64,000 bases of DNA from the NCBI RefSeq assembly GCF_001559595.1, contig NZ_LNTY01000022.1, positions 1 to 64,000 on the forward strand, written 5' to 3'. Origin of the DNA: Enterovibrio coralii. GTDB taxonomy: Bacteria; Pseudomonadota; Gammaproteobacteria; Enterobacterales; Vibrionaceae. Shown here one piece after another: positions 40,627 to 50,140 of this stretch. Under the pieces are notes generated by a model. The model did no database searches. It was not told where the DNA came from and was given only the letters and a program-made list of their open reading frames with translations. The position numbers and the translations under genes are program-made. The number at the start of each line of letters is the position of its first letter. The first letter of the stretch is position 1.

Positions 40627-40893
40627 TTAAGAAGCGGTGCCAGAACCACCTACCAGGCGATCACACAGGCCTTTTGGAACAACAACGAATGCGTCTTTCT
40701 GTGCATCTTTGGTCGAGGTACCTGCACAAGAGCTGGTTGCTGTTGCACAGTCGTTTTTACCTGCTTTAACCACGCCATAGCACTTCTCTTTCTCTGCTGC
40801 TTGTGCAGGAGTAGTCGTCAAAGTGGTAGCACCAACAGCCAGCAGACCCGTTACAGCAGCAGCGACAGCAAGATTAGTCTTTTTCATGTTCAA
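40627..40893 (-). CDS. bufA1: DUF2282 bufferin-type precursor peptide (BufA1-like)
   Basis: An 88-residue precursor. A Sec-type signal ([20 protein letters not shown], then a cleavage region TTPAQAA at about 27-33) is followed by a mature region with four cysteines at 38, 49, 56 and 77. The pattern [25 protein letters not shown], then KGLC is the DUF2282 signature. Bufferins of this family are exported, carry MNIO-made thiooxazoles and bind copper, protecting against excess metal. The minus-strand GAGAGGA lies six bases before ATG 40893. No sigma-factor or anti-sigma gene accompanies the operon. It heads bufA-bufB-bufC-doxX. Confidence 0.92.
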   Translation of the reverse strand: MNMKKTNLAVAAAVTGLLAVGATTLTTTPAQAAEKEKCYGVVKAGKNDCATATSSCAGTSTKDAQKDAFVVVPKGLCDRLVGGSGTAS

Positions 40894-41250
40894 TCCTCTC
40901 TCTTCGGACGGATGTCTTTAAGATTATCAATTGGTTGTAATACGGCGCAGTCTTCAATGACGCGCTCAACTAAAAGGATAGGACGCAAGACTGAAAACTT
41001 TCGCCTTCATGCTTATTTTTTATGCATTAAAAAGTCTCAATTTTTCGAAGCTATTTGTAACTGATTGAAAAGTAGTTATTTAAGCAAAGGCTTTTTTATG
41101 GCTAATGCATTAGTGTTCATAGTATTTTCAAAGAGAAAAATGCTTCAGAGATGAAATTTAAGGAGAGGTAAGGGTCGGAAGTTGGGGCATGCTCACTTAA
41201 TACGCGGAAACCTGCACCTTGGATGGGTTTCGGTATATAATCCTCAACCA
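40894..41250. promoter_or_regulatory. bufferin operon-uvrD divergent intergenic region
   Basis: No gene was seen in about 380 bp. It must carry the promoter of the minus-strand bufferin operon and that of uvrD (TATAAT-like box at 41236-41241). It is AT-rich in its middle. I could not identify a copper- or ECF-sigma-type operator with confidence. Confidence 0.45.
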
Positions 41251-41266
41251 GTGTATAAATAACCAG
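41251..41266 (+). promoter_or_regulatory. candidate LexA (SOS) box of uvrD
   Basis: GTGTATAAATAACCAG differs at three positions from the E. coli uvrD LexA box CTGTATATATACCCAG. It lies 10 bases before the uvrD start and just downstream of the likely -10 element TATAAT (41236-41241), where a repressor would block transcription. The first base departs from the CTG half-site, so affinity may be low. Confidence 0.6.
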
Positions 41267-41276
41267 TGAATGAACG

Positions 41277-43454
41277 ATGGACGTATCTCACCTGATTGAC
41301 GGTCTTAACGACAAACAACGCGAAGCCGTGGCTGCCGAGCTAGGCAACTATCTTGTCCTTGCTGGCGCAGGAAGTGGTAAAACACGGGTGCTGGTTCATC
41401 GCATTGCCTGGTTGATGCAGGTTGAGCATGCATCGCCGTTTTCTATCATGGCGGTGACCTTTACCAATAAAGCGGCGGCAGAAATGCGCGGTCGTATCGA
41501 GCAGTTGATGCATGGCACCGCGTCTGGTCTTTGGTGTGGTACCTTCCACGGCCTGTGTCACCGTATTCTTCGCGCGCATCACTTAGATGCCAATCTGCCG
41601 CAAGACTTTCAGATTTTGGACTCGGACGACCAGCAGCGTTTGCTGCGCCGTTTGATCAAAGCGCAGAACTTGGATGAAAAACATTGGCCAGCGCGTCAGG
41701 CGTCTTGGTACATCAATGCCAAAAAAGACGAAGGTCTGCGTCCGCACCATATTGATGCGCAGTTTGATCCGGTGGAGAAAACCTGGCTGCGCGTTTATGC
41801 CGCGTATCAAGAAGCGTGTGATCGCGCAGGCTTAGTTGATTTCGCAGAGCTGCTGCTACGTTGCCATGAACTGCTGCGCGATAAAGCCCACATCCGTGAG
41901 CACTATCAGGCGCGTTTCCAGCACATTCTGGTGGACGAGTTCCAAGACACCAACAACATTCAATACGCTTGGCTTCGTATGATGGCGGGCACCCAAGCGA
42001 ACGTCATGATCGTGGGTGATGATGACCAGTCAATTTACGGCTGGCGTGGCGCGAAAATTGAAAACATCTCGCGATTTTTGAACGACTTTACCGGCGCGAA
42101 AACCATTCGCCTTGAGCAAAACTACCGCTCAACCGGCAACATCCTGAAAGCGTCAAACCATCTGATTGAGAACAACGCCGAGCGCATGGGTAAGAGCCTT
42201 TGGACCGACGGTCACGAAGGTGAGCTGATCTCGGTTTACAGCGCATTTAACGAGCTGGATGAAGCCCGTTTCGTGGTTGGCAAAATCAAAGCGTGGCACG
42301 ATGACGGTGGCGCGCTGAATGACACTGCCATGTTGTACCGCAATAACGCCCAATCGCGTGTACTGGAAGAAGCCTTGATTCAGGCGGGCCTGCCTTATCG
42401 CATTTATGGCGGCATGCGATTCTTCGAGCGTCAGGAAATCAAAGATGCGCTGGCGTACCTTCGTTTGATGGCCAACCGCTTTGATGACGCGGCCTTTGAG
42501 CGCGTGGTGAACACTCCAACGCGTGGTCTGGGTGATCGCACGTTGGAAACCATTCGACTGGCAGCGCGCGATCGCGGTGCCACCATGTGGGAAGCGAGTA
42601 ACCAACTGCTGGAAGAGCAAGTGCTGGCAGGTCGCGCTGCAAACTCACTGCGCCGTTTTATCGAGTTGGTGAATGCCTTAGAAGACGATACCCGCGAGAT
42701 GGCCCTGTTCCAGCAAACGGATTACGTGATTCAAAACTCTGGTCTGCGCGCCATGTACGAAGCGGAAAAAGGCGAGAAAGCCCAAGCGCGTATCGACAAC
42801 TTGGAAGAGCTTGTGACCGCAACGCGCCAGTTTGAAGTGCCAGAAGAGGTACAGGAAGACATGTCGCCGCTGTCTGCCTTCTTGTCTCACGCGGCATTGG
42901 AAGCGGGTGAAGGTCAGGCGGACGAGTTTGATGACGCCGTGCAGTTGATGACGCTTCACAGTGCCAAAGGTTTGGAATTCCCAATGGTCTTTATGGTCGG
43001 CGTGGAAGAGGGCATGTTCCCTAGCCAAATGTCTGCGGAAGAAGCGGGTCGCCTCGAAGAAGAGCGCCGTCTTTGCTACGTGGGCATGACCCGTGCCATG
43101 AAAAAGCTGTTTATCACCCACGCCGAAATGCGTCGTGTGTACGGCAAAGACATGTTCCATAAAGCATCGCGTTTTATTCGCGAACTGCCGGAAGAGTGTC
43201 TGGAAGAAGTGCGTATGCGTGCCAAGGTGTCGCGTCCTGCAGCTGCCACTGGCCGCTTCTCGCAAACCCAAACTCAGCAGAACTTCAACCAAACGGGCTT
43301 TAGCTTGGGGCAGCGTGTACTGCACCCGAAATTTGGTGAAGGTACCATCATCAATTTTGAAGGCAGCGGTCAGCAAAGCCGTGTGCAAGTGGCCTTTAAC
43401 GGTGAAGGCATCAAGTGGCTGGTAACCCAATACGCCAAGCTTGAAGCGATGTAA
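41277..43454 (+). CDS. uvrD: DNA helicase II UvrD
   Basis: A 725-residue superfamily-1A 3'-5' helicase for nucleotide-excision and mismatch repair. Motifs in order: NDKQREAV (Q motif), LAGAGSGKTRVLVHRI (Walker A), VDEFQDTNNIQYAWL (Walker B), GDDDQSIYGWRGA (motif III), LEQNYRSTGNIL (IV), MTLHSAKGLEFPMVF (V) and EEERRLCYVGMTRA (VI). The C-terminus holds the conserved FGEGTIINFEGSG Tudor-like tip. Length is typical and the frame intact. Likely SOS-regulated through the box just upstream. Confidence 0.97.
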   Translation: MDVSHLIDGLNDKQREAVAAELGNYLVLAGAGSGKTRVLVHRIAWLMQVEHASPFSIMAVTFTNKAAAEMRGRIEQLMHGTASGLWCGTFHGLCHRILRAHHLDANLPQDFQILDSDDQQRLLRRLIKAQNLDEKHWPARQASWYINAKKDEGLRPHHIDAQFDPVEKTWLRVYAAYQEACDRAGLVDFAELLLRCHELLRDKAHIREHYQARFQHILVDEFQDTNNIQYAWLRMMAGTQANVMIVGDDDQSIYGWRGAKIENISRFLNDFTGAKTIRLEQNYRSTGNILKASNHLIENNAERMGKSLWTDGHEGELISVYSAFNELDEARFVVGKIKAWHDDGGALNDTAMLYRNNAQSRVLEEALIQAGLPYRIYGGMRFFERQEIKDALAYLRLMANRFDDAAFERVVNTPTRGLGDRTLETIRLAARDRGATMWEASNQLLEEQVLAGRAANSLRRFIELVNALEDDTREMALFQQTDYVIQNSGLRAMYEAEKGEKAQARIDNLEELVTATRQFEVPEEVQEDMSPLSAFLSHAALEAGEGQADEFDDAVQLMTLHSAKGLEFPMVFMVGVEEGMFPSQMSAEEAGRLEEERRLCYVGMTRAMKKLFITHAEMRRVYGKDMFHKASRFIRELPEECLEEVRMRAKVSRPAAATGRFSQTQTQQNFNQTGFSLGQRVLHPKFGEGTIINFEGSGQQSRVQVAFNGEGIKWLVTQYAKLEAM

Positions 43455-43465
43455 GTGCTAAAAAC

Positions 43466-43497
43466 AAAAAAGAGGTGGCCTAAGCCACCTCTTTTTT
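43466..43497. terminator. bidirectional terminator of uvrD and the DUF2780 gene
   Basis: AAAAAAGAGGTGGC-CTAA-GCCACCTCTTTTTT is a near-perfect inverted repeat between convergent genes. Confidence 0.93.
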
Positions 43498-43514
43498 ATG
43501 GGCGTGAATGTCGA

Positions 43515-44018
43515 CTAGTTTGGCGTTTTGTCCGACCACAGGCTCGACAATGCGCTGGTTAGGCCATCGCTGGCACCTTCACCGGTCAGGTAATTCAAGA
43601 TAACTGGCGCAAACTTTTGCACCATTTCAGGCTCAAGACCCAGCATGTTGAAGACCTTTTGCACCGACGCGATGTCAGACAAGTTGCTGCCAAGACCACC
43701 TGGGATCATTTCAGTCAGTGAGTCCATGCCCGGAATTTTTTCCAGCAGCTCACTGCTTTGTGAATCGCCGAGCGTTTGATAGGCCATAGCCAGCATTGCG
43801 CCTGCACCGCCAGCGGCTTGCGCGTCATTGATATCAAGGTCTTTTGACAGAAGCTCTGTCAGCGGGTTGTCTGCAGTTTGCGTGCTCACGCCAGAAAGCA
43901 GATTGCTGGCGTCTTTGTTTGCTTCGCTGAGCAGATCACCCAACCCGGTTGCCTTGCTTGGCGCAGCAACCAGAATAAGCAGGGACGATAACATCACCCA
44001 AATTACATTTTTTCCCAT
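43515..44018 (-). CDS. DUF2780 (VcgC/VcgE-type) secreted protein
   Basis: A 167-residue protein with an N-terminal signal peptide (MGKNVIWVMLSSLLILVAAP, then SKATG). The mature region has the DUF2780 pattern: LLSKDLDINDAQAAGGAGAM, then KIPGMDSL and DIASVQKVFNMLGLEPEMVQ, then KFAPVILNYL. The family is common in Vibrio and relatives and is sometimes named VcgC/VcgE; its role is unknown. It probably acts in the periplasm. It lies downstream of ggt on the same strand, 30 bases apart. Confidence 0.85.
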   Translation of the reverse strand: MGKNVIWVMLSSLLILVAAPSKATGLGDLLSEANKDASNLLSGVSTQTADNPLTELLSKDLDINDAQAAGGAGAMLAMAYQTLGDSQSSELLEKIPGMDSLTEMIPGGLGSNLSDIASVQKVFNMLGLEPEMVQKFAPVILNYLTGEGASDGLTSALSSLWSDKTPN

Positions 44019-44047
44019 CCTGAAATCCTCATTTGTTCTGATGTTAA

Positions 44048-45823
44048 CTATTGCGCGATAACCAGGCCTTCACGTCGAGGGTCAGCCCCACCTTCTAGCG
44101 TACCGCTGTCAATCACAATACCGTGCAACCCAGAGGTTAAGTCACGTACGTTGACCTCAAAGCCCATGTTCTCAAGCGCAGGTTGGAAGCTTTCCGCGTC
44201 TGTACCTGCTTCAAGATCATAGGTGCCGAAGCGGTTTACCAAGTGTGGCAGATCGATGGCAGATTGAATGTCGAGTCCCCAGTCCAGATGAGCAATCAGG
44301 GTTTTTGCTACGTAGCCGATGATGCGGCTTCCGCCTGGAGAGCCAACGGCCATGTATGGCTTGCCGTCACGCATAACAATGGTTGGAGCCATAGATGAGC
44401 GAGGACGTTTGCCGGGCTCGACGCGATTCGCAATAGGGTAGCCGTCTTTGTGCGTTCTAAATGAAAAGTCGGTCAGCTCGTTATTAAGCAAGAATCCGCG
44501 CGTCATTATGCGCGAGCCAAATCCGTTCTCGATAGTGGTGGTGATGGAAACTATGTTGCCGTTTTTATCCACGATAGAGAAATGGCTGGTGGATGGCAGC
44601 TCTATGGACTCGTCATCAGCGCGCGGCGGCAGCGTTTTAGCGTGGCTAAATTCCGGTGCACCCGCGGTGACATTTTCCAGTGCGCCTTGCTCAGGAATCA
44701 AATTGGCTCGACTTTCAATATAAGCCGGCGCCAGCATGCCCTCGACGGGCACAGGCACATAGTCGCTGTCGGCGATGTAGCGGCCGCGGTCGGCATACGC
44801 AAGGCGGGACGCATCACCAAACAAACGCCAGCTTTCGGGATTGTCTTTACCCAGCTCTTTAAGCGGGAAATGGCTCAAAATACCCATAATTTGCCCCACG
44901 GTGATCCCACCAGACGTTGGTGGCCCCATGCCGCAGATGCGGTATTGATGATACGGCGAGCACACAGGTGGGCGCTCAACGATGCGATAGTCAGCCATAT
45001 CTTTCTTGCTGAGCACACCTGGGTTACCGGCCGCTTGCTGCACGGTGGCAACTATGTCATCGGCGATTTCACCTTCGTAAAAGTTATCAATGTCTTGTGC
45101 AACCAGCTTTAAGGTGTCTGCATAGGCTTGGTTGACGAGGCGATCGCCAATGCTGAGCGGGTTGCCAGTATCATCAAAGAAATACTGGTAGGTGGAAGGA
45201 TAGCGGCGCAAGCGATCGGCATCGCCTTCAATCAATCCCGCCAGACGTGGCGACACTTCAAAACCTTGTTCGGCCAATGCAATCGCTGGGGTCAAAACGG
45301 CGCGCCAAGACAGGTTTCCATAGCGCGCGTGAGTGTCGTGCATTAAGCGCAAAGTGCCCGGCGTACCGACAGAGCGGCCTCCAACCACGGCATCATAGAA
45401 TTTCAGCGGCTCCCCGTTTTCATCTAAAAACAGGGTGGGTGTGGCGTCCATCGGCGCAGTTTCTCGGCCATCAAAGGTAGTGAGGGCTTTGGCTTTTGCG
45501 TCCCAATAGACCAAAAATGCCCCGCCACCAATGCCTGAGCTTTGCGGCTCAACCAGCCCAAGCACAGTTTGCACCGCCACCATGGCATCAATGGCATTAC
45601 CACCTGCTTCAAGTATTGCGGCTCCGGCCTTACTGGCATGCGGGTTGGCTGCCGCGACCATCCATTGTTCGCCCTTCACGCTTTTTCGCATCACACTGCC
45701 GGTTGCCAACTCTGGTGCGACGCTGTCGGCGACATCCGCTTCGACGGTAGCATGAGAGAGTTGAGGAACAAGGGAAGTGGCCATCATGGTCAGCAGAAGC
45801 TGGAAGGAGGGAAGCTTTTTCAT
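44048..45823 (-). CDS. ggt: gamma-glutamyltranspeptidase
   Basis: A periplasmic N-terminal-nucleophile hydrolase that splits glutathione and transfers gamma-glutamyl groups. From ATG 45823 it has 591 residues, with AAAGGAC just upstream; a GTG at 45841 lacks such a site. The signal peptide covers about residues 1-26 (to SHA). The chain is cut before the nucleophile Thr in PSTSHFSIVDKNGNIVSIT. Other motifs are DGRETAP, PPTSGGITVGQIMG and GSPGGSRIIG. The small-subunit half ends near 44051. It probably helps recover cysteinylglycine. Confidence 0.93.
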   Translation of the reverse strand: MKKLPSFQLLLTMMATSLVPQLSHATVEADVADSVAPELATGSVMRKSVKGEQWMVAAANPHASKAGAAILEAGGNAIDAMVAVQTVLGLVEPQSSGIGGGAFLVYWDAKAKALTTFDGRETAPMDATPTLFLDENGEPLKFYDAVVGGRSVGTPGTLRLMHDTHARYGNLSWRAVLTPAIALAEQGFEVSPRLAGLIEGDADRLRRYPSTYQYFFDDTGNPLSIGDRLVNQAYADTLKLVAQDIDNFYEGEIADDIVATVQQAAGNPGVLSKKDMADYRIVERPPVCSPYHQYRICGMGPPTSGGITVGQIMGILSHFPLKELGKDNPESWRLFGDASRLAYADRGRYIADSDYVPVPVEGMLAPAYIESRANLIPEQGALENVTAGAPEFSHAKTLPPRADDESIELPSTSHFSIVDKNGNIVSITTTIENGFGSRIMTRGFLLNNELTDFSFRTHKDGYPIANRVEPGKRPRSSMAPTIVMRDGKPYMAVGSPGGSRIIGYVAKTLIAHLDWGLDIQSAIDLPHLVNRFGTYDLEAGTDAESFQPALENMGFEVNVRDLTSGLHGIVIDSGTLEGGADPRREGLVIAQ

Positions 45824-45954
45824 TGTTAGTCCTTTACGCACCCGTTCAACTGGACTTTGAGTATAGATGCCGTTCGCAAAGGTGGTGTCGGATTAATGAG
45901 GCAATGTGAGCGATTTTTGTTTTTGTGGCAGAGGGATACTGAAAAGTGCGAGGT

Positions 45955-45988
45955 AATAAAAAAGCGGCACATTCGGTGCCGCTTTGAG
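45955..45988 (-). terminator. rarD terminator
   Basis: On the minus strand AAAGCGGCAC-CGAAT-GTGCCGCTTTTTT, directly after the rarD stop. Confidence 0.9.
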
Positions 45989-45990
45989 GG

Positions 45991-46896
45991 TTATTTCTTT
46001 TGCTCTCGACGCGTCTTTTGGCGCTGTCTGACGGCATCAAAGGTGAAGATCACCAATGCGGTCCAGATAAAGGCAAACGTGGTTGCCTTGTCTGCTGAGA
46101 ACGGCTCGCCATAAAGGCCCACGGCCAGCATGAACATCAAGCTTGGGCCAATGTATTGGAAAAAGCCCAAGGTCGAAAGGCGAAGCTTGGTTGCCGCGCC
46201 GTTAAAACACAGCAATGGCAGTGTGGTGACTACGCCTGCGGCCATCAAGAGCACGTTCAGCGACAAGCTGTTTTCCATCATGTTTGATGTTGCGCTGTCG
46301 GCAATAAACAGCAGGTAAATCACGGCAGCGGGCAGCAGTACAGCCGTTTCGATGAAAAGGCCGGTCGCCGCATCAACATTGATTTTTTTACGCAGTAGGC
46401 CGTAGCAGCCAAAGCTTCCCGCCAGCACCAGTGCCACCCAAGGCAAAGAGCCAAAGGTCACCACTTGCACAGCAACACCCAAGAATGCCAGTGCGACAAC
46501 AAGCCATTGTAGTTTTCGAAAGCGCTCGCCAAGAAAAACCATGCCAAGCACAACGTTAAACAGCGGGTTGATGTAATAGCCAAGGCTGGCATCCAGCATG
46601 TGACCGCTGTTGACCGCCCAGATAAAGATCAGCCAGTTTGCGGCAATCACGACGGCGGTGATGGTTAACAGTCCCAGACGCTTTTTATCTTTTAGCAGCA
46701 GCTTCACGCGCGCTAAGCCGCTACTCATACGCAGAATGAGGGCCAAGAAAAAGAAAGACCAAAGAATACGGTGCACCAGCACTTCCAGCGGTGGCACGTC
46801 GGTGAGGGCCTTAAAGTAAATCGGTGCGATGCCCCACATGGTGTAGGCACCCAGTGCCAGCATGACACCGCGGCGTGTTTGTTGCGCGTCGTTCAC
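45991..46896 (-). CDS. rarD: RarD-type EamA transporter
   Basis: A ten-helix inner-membrane protein of the drug/metabolite transporter superfamily, RarD branch. The N-terminus RRGVMLALGAYTMWGIAPIY and FKAL, the LVHRILWSFFFLAL segment, GYYINPLFNVVLG and LGFFQYIGPSLMFMLAVGLY are all RarD hallmarks. I start it at GTG 46896 (VNDAQQTRRG), which gives about 301 residues; an upstream frame start adds an unlikely Cys/Phe-rich leader. E. coli RarD was named for chloramphenicol sensitivity; its substrate is unknown. Confidence 0.88.
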   Translation of the reverse strand: MNDAQQTRRGVMLALGAYTMWGIAPIYFKALTDVPPLEVLVHRILWSFFFLALILRMSSGLARVKLLLKDKKRLGLLTITAVVIAANWLIFIWAVNSGHMLDASLGYYINPLFNVVLGMVFLGERFRKLQWLVVALAFLGVAVQVVTFGSLPWVALVLAGSFGCYGLLRKKINVDAATGLFIETAVLLPAAVIYLLFIADSATSNMMENSLSLNVLLMAAGVVTTLPLLCFNGAATKLRLSTLGFFQYIGPSLMFMLAVGLYGEPFSADKATTFAFIWTALVIFTFDAVRQRQKTRREQKK

Positions 46897-47172
46897 TGCA
46901 AAATCTCTACATCTAAATACGTGAAAGAACAAAAACCGCCAGATGGCGGTACGTGCAGCGAAAAATAATGGGGCATAAGGCGTTGAGCTAATGGAGAGCC
47001 AACAGCTGCCTTATTTGTAAACGTTTTGGCTGCTTTCGCCAGTATATGGAACTCATTTGACGAAGCACACCTTTTCAGATGAGAAATATTGAACAAACAG
47101 TTCGATGTCGTTGACCTTTTATCCGAGACCCGCTGCGTTTAGAATGAGCGGCTACCACACATGAGAGGCTCC

Positions 47173-49014
47173 ATGACCGTCACTGATTCATCTCCAGAAC
47201 AAACACAAGATCTGACCGTATTGCAGACGGTGTTTGGCTACCACAGCTACAGGGACGGCCAGAAAGAAATTATTGATGCCGCCATTGCGGGTCAGGACAG
47301 CCTCGTCATTATGCCGACAGGTGGTGGTAAAAGCCTTTGCTATCAAATTCCAGCCTTGGTGCGCGACGGGTTGACCGTGGTGATTTCACCGCTGATCTCT
47401 TTGATGAAAGATCAGGTCGACCAATTGCTTGCCAACGGCGTTCAGGCGGCATGCCTGAACTCATCCATGACGCCAGAAGACCAGAGTAAGACGTGGCAGT
47501 CACTGCGTGATGGCAGCTTGAAGCTGCTTTACATGTCGCCAGAGCGCGTGCTGATGCGTGATTTTATCGAGCGTTTGCAAGCAGTGCCGCTGGCATTGAT
47601 TGCGGTCGATGAAGCGCACTGTATTTCTCAGTGGGGTCACGATTTTCGTCCTGAATACGCCCAGCTTGGCAGCCTGAAACAGCATTTTCTGAATGTGCCC
47701 GTGATGGCGTTAACCGCCACAGCGGATGACACCACGCGTCAGGACATCTGCCAGCGCTTGTCGTTGGACTCGCCACATGTGTATTTGGGCAGCTTCGACC
47801 GTCCGAACATTCGCTATACCCTGATTGAAAAGCACAAGCCTCAAGCGCAACTGACCCAGTTTTTGACCACGCAAACCGGGCAAAGCGGCATTGTTTACTG
47901 TAATAGCCGTAAGCGTGTGGAGCAGGTGGCGGAAAAGCTGTGCGATCAGAATATCCGCGCGGCGGCCTACCACGCGGGGATGACTAACGAGCAGCGTGCG
48001 TGGGTTCAAGAAGCGTTCCAGCGCGATGACGTGCAAATCGTGGTCGCCACCGTGGCGTTCGGTATGGGGATCAACAAACCCAACGTGCGCTTTGTGGTGC
48101 ATTACGACATTCCGCGCAATATCGAGTCCTACTATCAGGAAACGGGGCGCGCCGGCCGTGATGGTCTGCCTGCAGAAGCCGTCATGTTCTATGACCCGTC
48201 TGACATTGGCTGGCTGCATCGCTGTCTGGAAGAAAAGCCCGAAGGGCCTCAAAAGCAGGTGGAGAGCCACAAGCTCAACGCCATGGGCGCGTTTGCAGAA
48301 GCGTTAACGTGCCGCCGCTTGGTGCTGTTGAATTACTTTGGTGAGTATCGCGAGAAGCCGTGCGGCAACTGTGATATCTGCCTTGACCCACCGACAATGT
48401 TTGATGGCACCGAAGTGTCGCAAAAAGCCCTGTCCTGTGTGTATCGCGTCAACCAAAGCTTTGGGGTGGGTTACACGGTGGAAGTGCTTCGCGGTATGCA
48501 AAATCAGCGCATCAAAGACCACGGCCACGACAAAGTCAGTACTTATGGTATTGGTAAAGATTCCAGCCACGAGTATTGGGTCAGCATCTATCGCCAGCTT
48601 ATTCACCGTGGCTATCTGGTGCAGAACATTGCCAGAAGCTCTGTGCTGCAATTAACCGAAGAGGCGCGTCCGGTGCTTCGTGGCGAAATCGCTTTGGAGT
48701 TGGCAGTACCACGTCTGGGTCTGTCGCCGCGTTCGAAAGCGGACAAACTGGGTAAACGCAACTACGACAAGAAGCTCTTTGCCAAGCTTCGTAAGCTGCG
48801 TAAGGCAATTGCGGATGAAGAAGACATCCCGCCATACGTGGTGTTTAACGACGCGACCTTGATTGAAATGGCCGAGATGATCCCTACCTCGCAAGGTGAG
48901 ATGTTGGCGGTCAACGGCGTCGGTCAGCGCAAACTAGAAAAATACGGTGATGTCTTCTTGGATGTCATCGAAGACCACATCACCTTAGGATCAGACAGCG
49001 CGAGTTATGGATAA
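47173..49014 (+). CDS. recQ: ATP-dependent DNA helicase RecQ
   Basis: A 613-residue superfamily-2 3'-5' helicase. It has [19 protein letters not shown] (motif 0), [15 protein letters not shown] (Walker A), [18 protein letters not shown] (DEAH box and aromatic-rich loop) and [12 protein letters not shown] (motif VI). The RQC zinc cysteines lie in [12 protein letters not shown], and an HRDC domain at the C-terminus contains [19 protein letters not shown] 47173 with GAGAGG upstream is preferred to an in-frame start at 47161. It overlaps the DUF3630 gene by eight bases. Confidence 0.96.
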   Translation: MTVTDSSPEQTQDLTVLQTVFGYHSYRDGQKEIIDAAIAGQDSLVIMPTGGGKSLCYQIPALVRDGLTVVISPLISLMKDQVDQLLANGVQAACLNSSMTPEDQSKTWQSLRDGSLKLLYMSPERVLMRDFIERLQAVPLALIAVDEAHCISQWGHDFRPEYAQLGSLKQHFLNVPVMALTATADDTTRQDICQRLSLDSPHVYLGSFDRPNIRYTLIEKHKPQAQLTQFLTTQTGQSGIVYCNSRKRVEQVAEKLCDQNIRAAAYHAGMTNEQRAWVQEAFQRDDVQIVVATVAFGMGINKPNVRFVVHYDIPRNIESYYQETGRAGRDGLPAEAVMFYDPSDIGWLHRCLEEKPEGPQKQVESHKLNAMGAFAEALTCRRLVLLNYFGEYREKPCGNCDICLDPPTMFDGTEVSQKALSCVYRVNQSFGVGYTVEVLRGMQNQRIKDHGHDKVSTYGIGKDSSHEYWVSIYRQLIHRGYLVQNIARSSVLQLTEEARPVLRGEIALELAVPRLGLSPRSKADKLGKRNYDKKLFAKLRKLRKAIADEEDIPPYVVFNDATLIEMAEMIPTSQGEMLAVNGVGQRKLEKYGDVFLDVIEDHITLGSDSASYG

Positions 49015-49315
49015 CAGGCTTTTTTCGCTCTCTCATTTCGACGCCGAGGAAGGGCGTCTGGTACTGGCCGCCGACGGGCTGGATTTTGACAACACAGAAA
49101 CCTATCTCGAGGCGTTTTGCCAATTGATCGGTGCCAGTGTGTCAGACAAGCAAACCGATGCCGATCTGCATTCTTGGCTCGTCAACTTTGAAGGTATGCG
49201 CTTTATGCTAAAAGGCGAGCACTACAGTGCCAGTGTGTGGTTGGAAAAGCTCGATGCTGACGGTGATGATGAGCTCGCTTTCTTGCACGGATGGCTCTCC
49301 AAACTGCTTTCTTAA
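49007..49315 (+). CDS. DUF3630 family protein
   Basis: A 102-residue acidic, soluble protein of the DUF3630 family, found behind recQ in vibrios and relatives. No catalytic motif or membrane segment is seen. Its start lies eight bases inside the recQ end, so it is probably translated together with RecQ. Function unknown. Confidence 0.82.
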   Translation: MDNRLFSLSHFDAEEGRLVLAADGLDFDNTETYLEAFCQLIGASVSDKQTDADLHSWLVNFEGMRFMLKGEHYSASVWLEKLDADGDDELAFLHGWLSKLLS

Positions 49316-49410
49316 GCCTCTTTTCTCCGCGGGTTGTCAGTAAAAAGAATTGCTGTATAATTCGCCACCTCTTAACCAGTCAGACCCAAAAATCTGGCTA
49401 ATTAGTAATC

Positions 49411-49441
49411 TTGGGTTCCCTCGCCCCCAATGACAAAAAGG
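49411..49441 (+). promoter_or_regulatory. preQ1-I riboswitch controlling yhhQ
   Basis: A compact 31-nt aptamer. P1 is TTGGG (49411-49415) paired with CCCAA (49426-49430), enclosing a TTCCCTCGCC loop. The A-rich tail TGACAAAAAGG runs straight into the ribosome-binding AAGG (49438-49441). This is the layout of the class I preQ1 riboswitch of Thermoanaerobacter (CUGGG...CCCAG, then UUAACAAAACAAGG), in which preQ1 binding hides the AGG. Its location before yhhQ, a queuosine-precursor importer, fits. Expected action: less translation when preQ1 is plentiful. Confidence 0.85.
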
Positions 49442-49447
49442 TTCACA

Positions 49448-50113
49448 ATGAGCACTTTTACGCCTGCGCAACAGCGCAAAGCCCTTTCTTATTTGGTGGT
49501 TTTCCACCTTATTATCATTGCGTCAAGCAACTACTTGGTACAGCTGCCTTTCACCATTTTTGGTTTCCACACCACTTGGGGCGCGTTTACCTTCCCGTTT
49601 ATTTTCCTGGCGACTGATCTGACTGTCCGTATTTACGGTGCAGGCATGGCGCGTAAGATCATTTTCAGTGTGATGGTGCCATCGCTGCTGATCTCTTACG
49701 TCCTCTCTGTGTTGTTCTTCCAAGGACAATATCAGGGTCTGGGTCACCTGATGGAATTTAACCTGTTTGTTGCCCGCATCGCAGTGGCGAGCTTTATGGC
49801 TTACCTGCTCGGTCAAATCCTCGACATTCATGTGTTCAACCGTCTGCGCCAAACCAAACAATGGTGGGTGGCTCCAAGCTGCTCAACGCTGTTCGGTAAC
49901 GCTATCGACACCTTGGCGTTCTTTGCTATCGCGTTTTACAACAGCCCAGATGCCTTTATGGCAGCGAACTGGACTGAAATCGCGCTAGTGGACTACGCGT
50001 TCAAACTGGTGATCAGCCTTGGCCTGTTTGTTCCTATGTACGGTGTGTTGCTGAACTATCTGGTTAGCCGCATCACGCAAGTGAACCAAGCGGTTGAAAC
50101 CAAGTTGGTATAA
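49448..50113 (+). CDS. yhhQ: queuosine precursor transporter YhhQ
   Basis: A 221-residue inner-membrane protein with six hydrophobic helices, COG1738 family, importing preQ0/preQ1 for tRNA queuosine. Typical segments are ASSNYLVQLPF, TFPFIFLATDLTVRIYG and GNAIDTLAFFAIAFYNS. ATG 49448 is chosen because AAGG at 49438-49441 is spaced for it; the in-frame ATG at 49430 lies inside the riboswitch fold. A terminator follows. Regulation by preQ1 is inferred from the aptamer. Confidence 0.94.
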   Translation: MSTFTPAQQRKALSYLVVFHLIIIASSNYLVQLPFTIFGFHTTWGAFTFPFIFLATDLTVRIYGAGMARKIIFSVMVPSLLISYVLSVLFFQGQYQGLGHLMEFNLFVARIAVASFMAYLLGQILDIHVFNRLRQTKQWWVAPSCSTLFGNAIDTLAFFAIAFYNSPDAFMAANWTEIALVDYAFKLVISLGLFVPMYGVLLNYLVSRITQVNQAVETKLV

Positions 50114-50140
50114 CACCGACAGCGAAAGATTGAGGGAAGA

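Noticed and set aside
42678..43430. 250-codon minus-strand frame opposite uvrD
   Set aside because: Antisense shadow of uvrD, His/Phe-rich, without homology signs.
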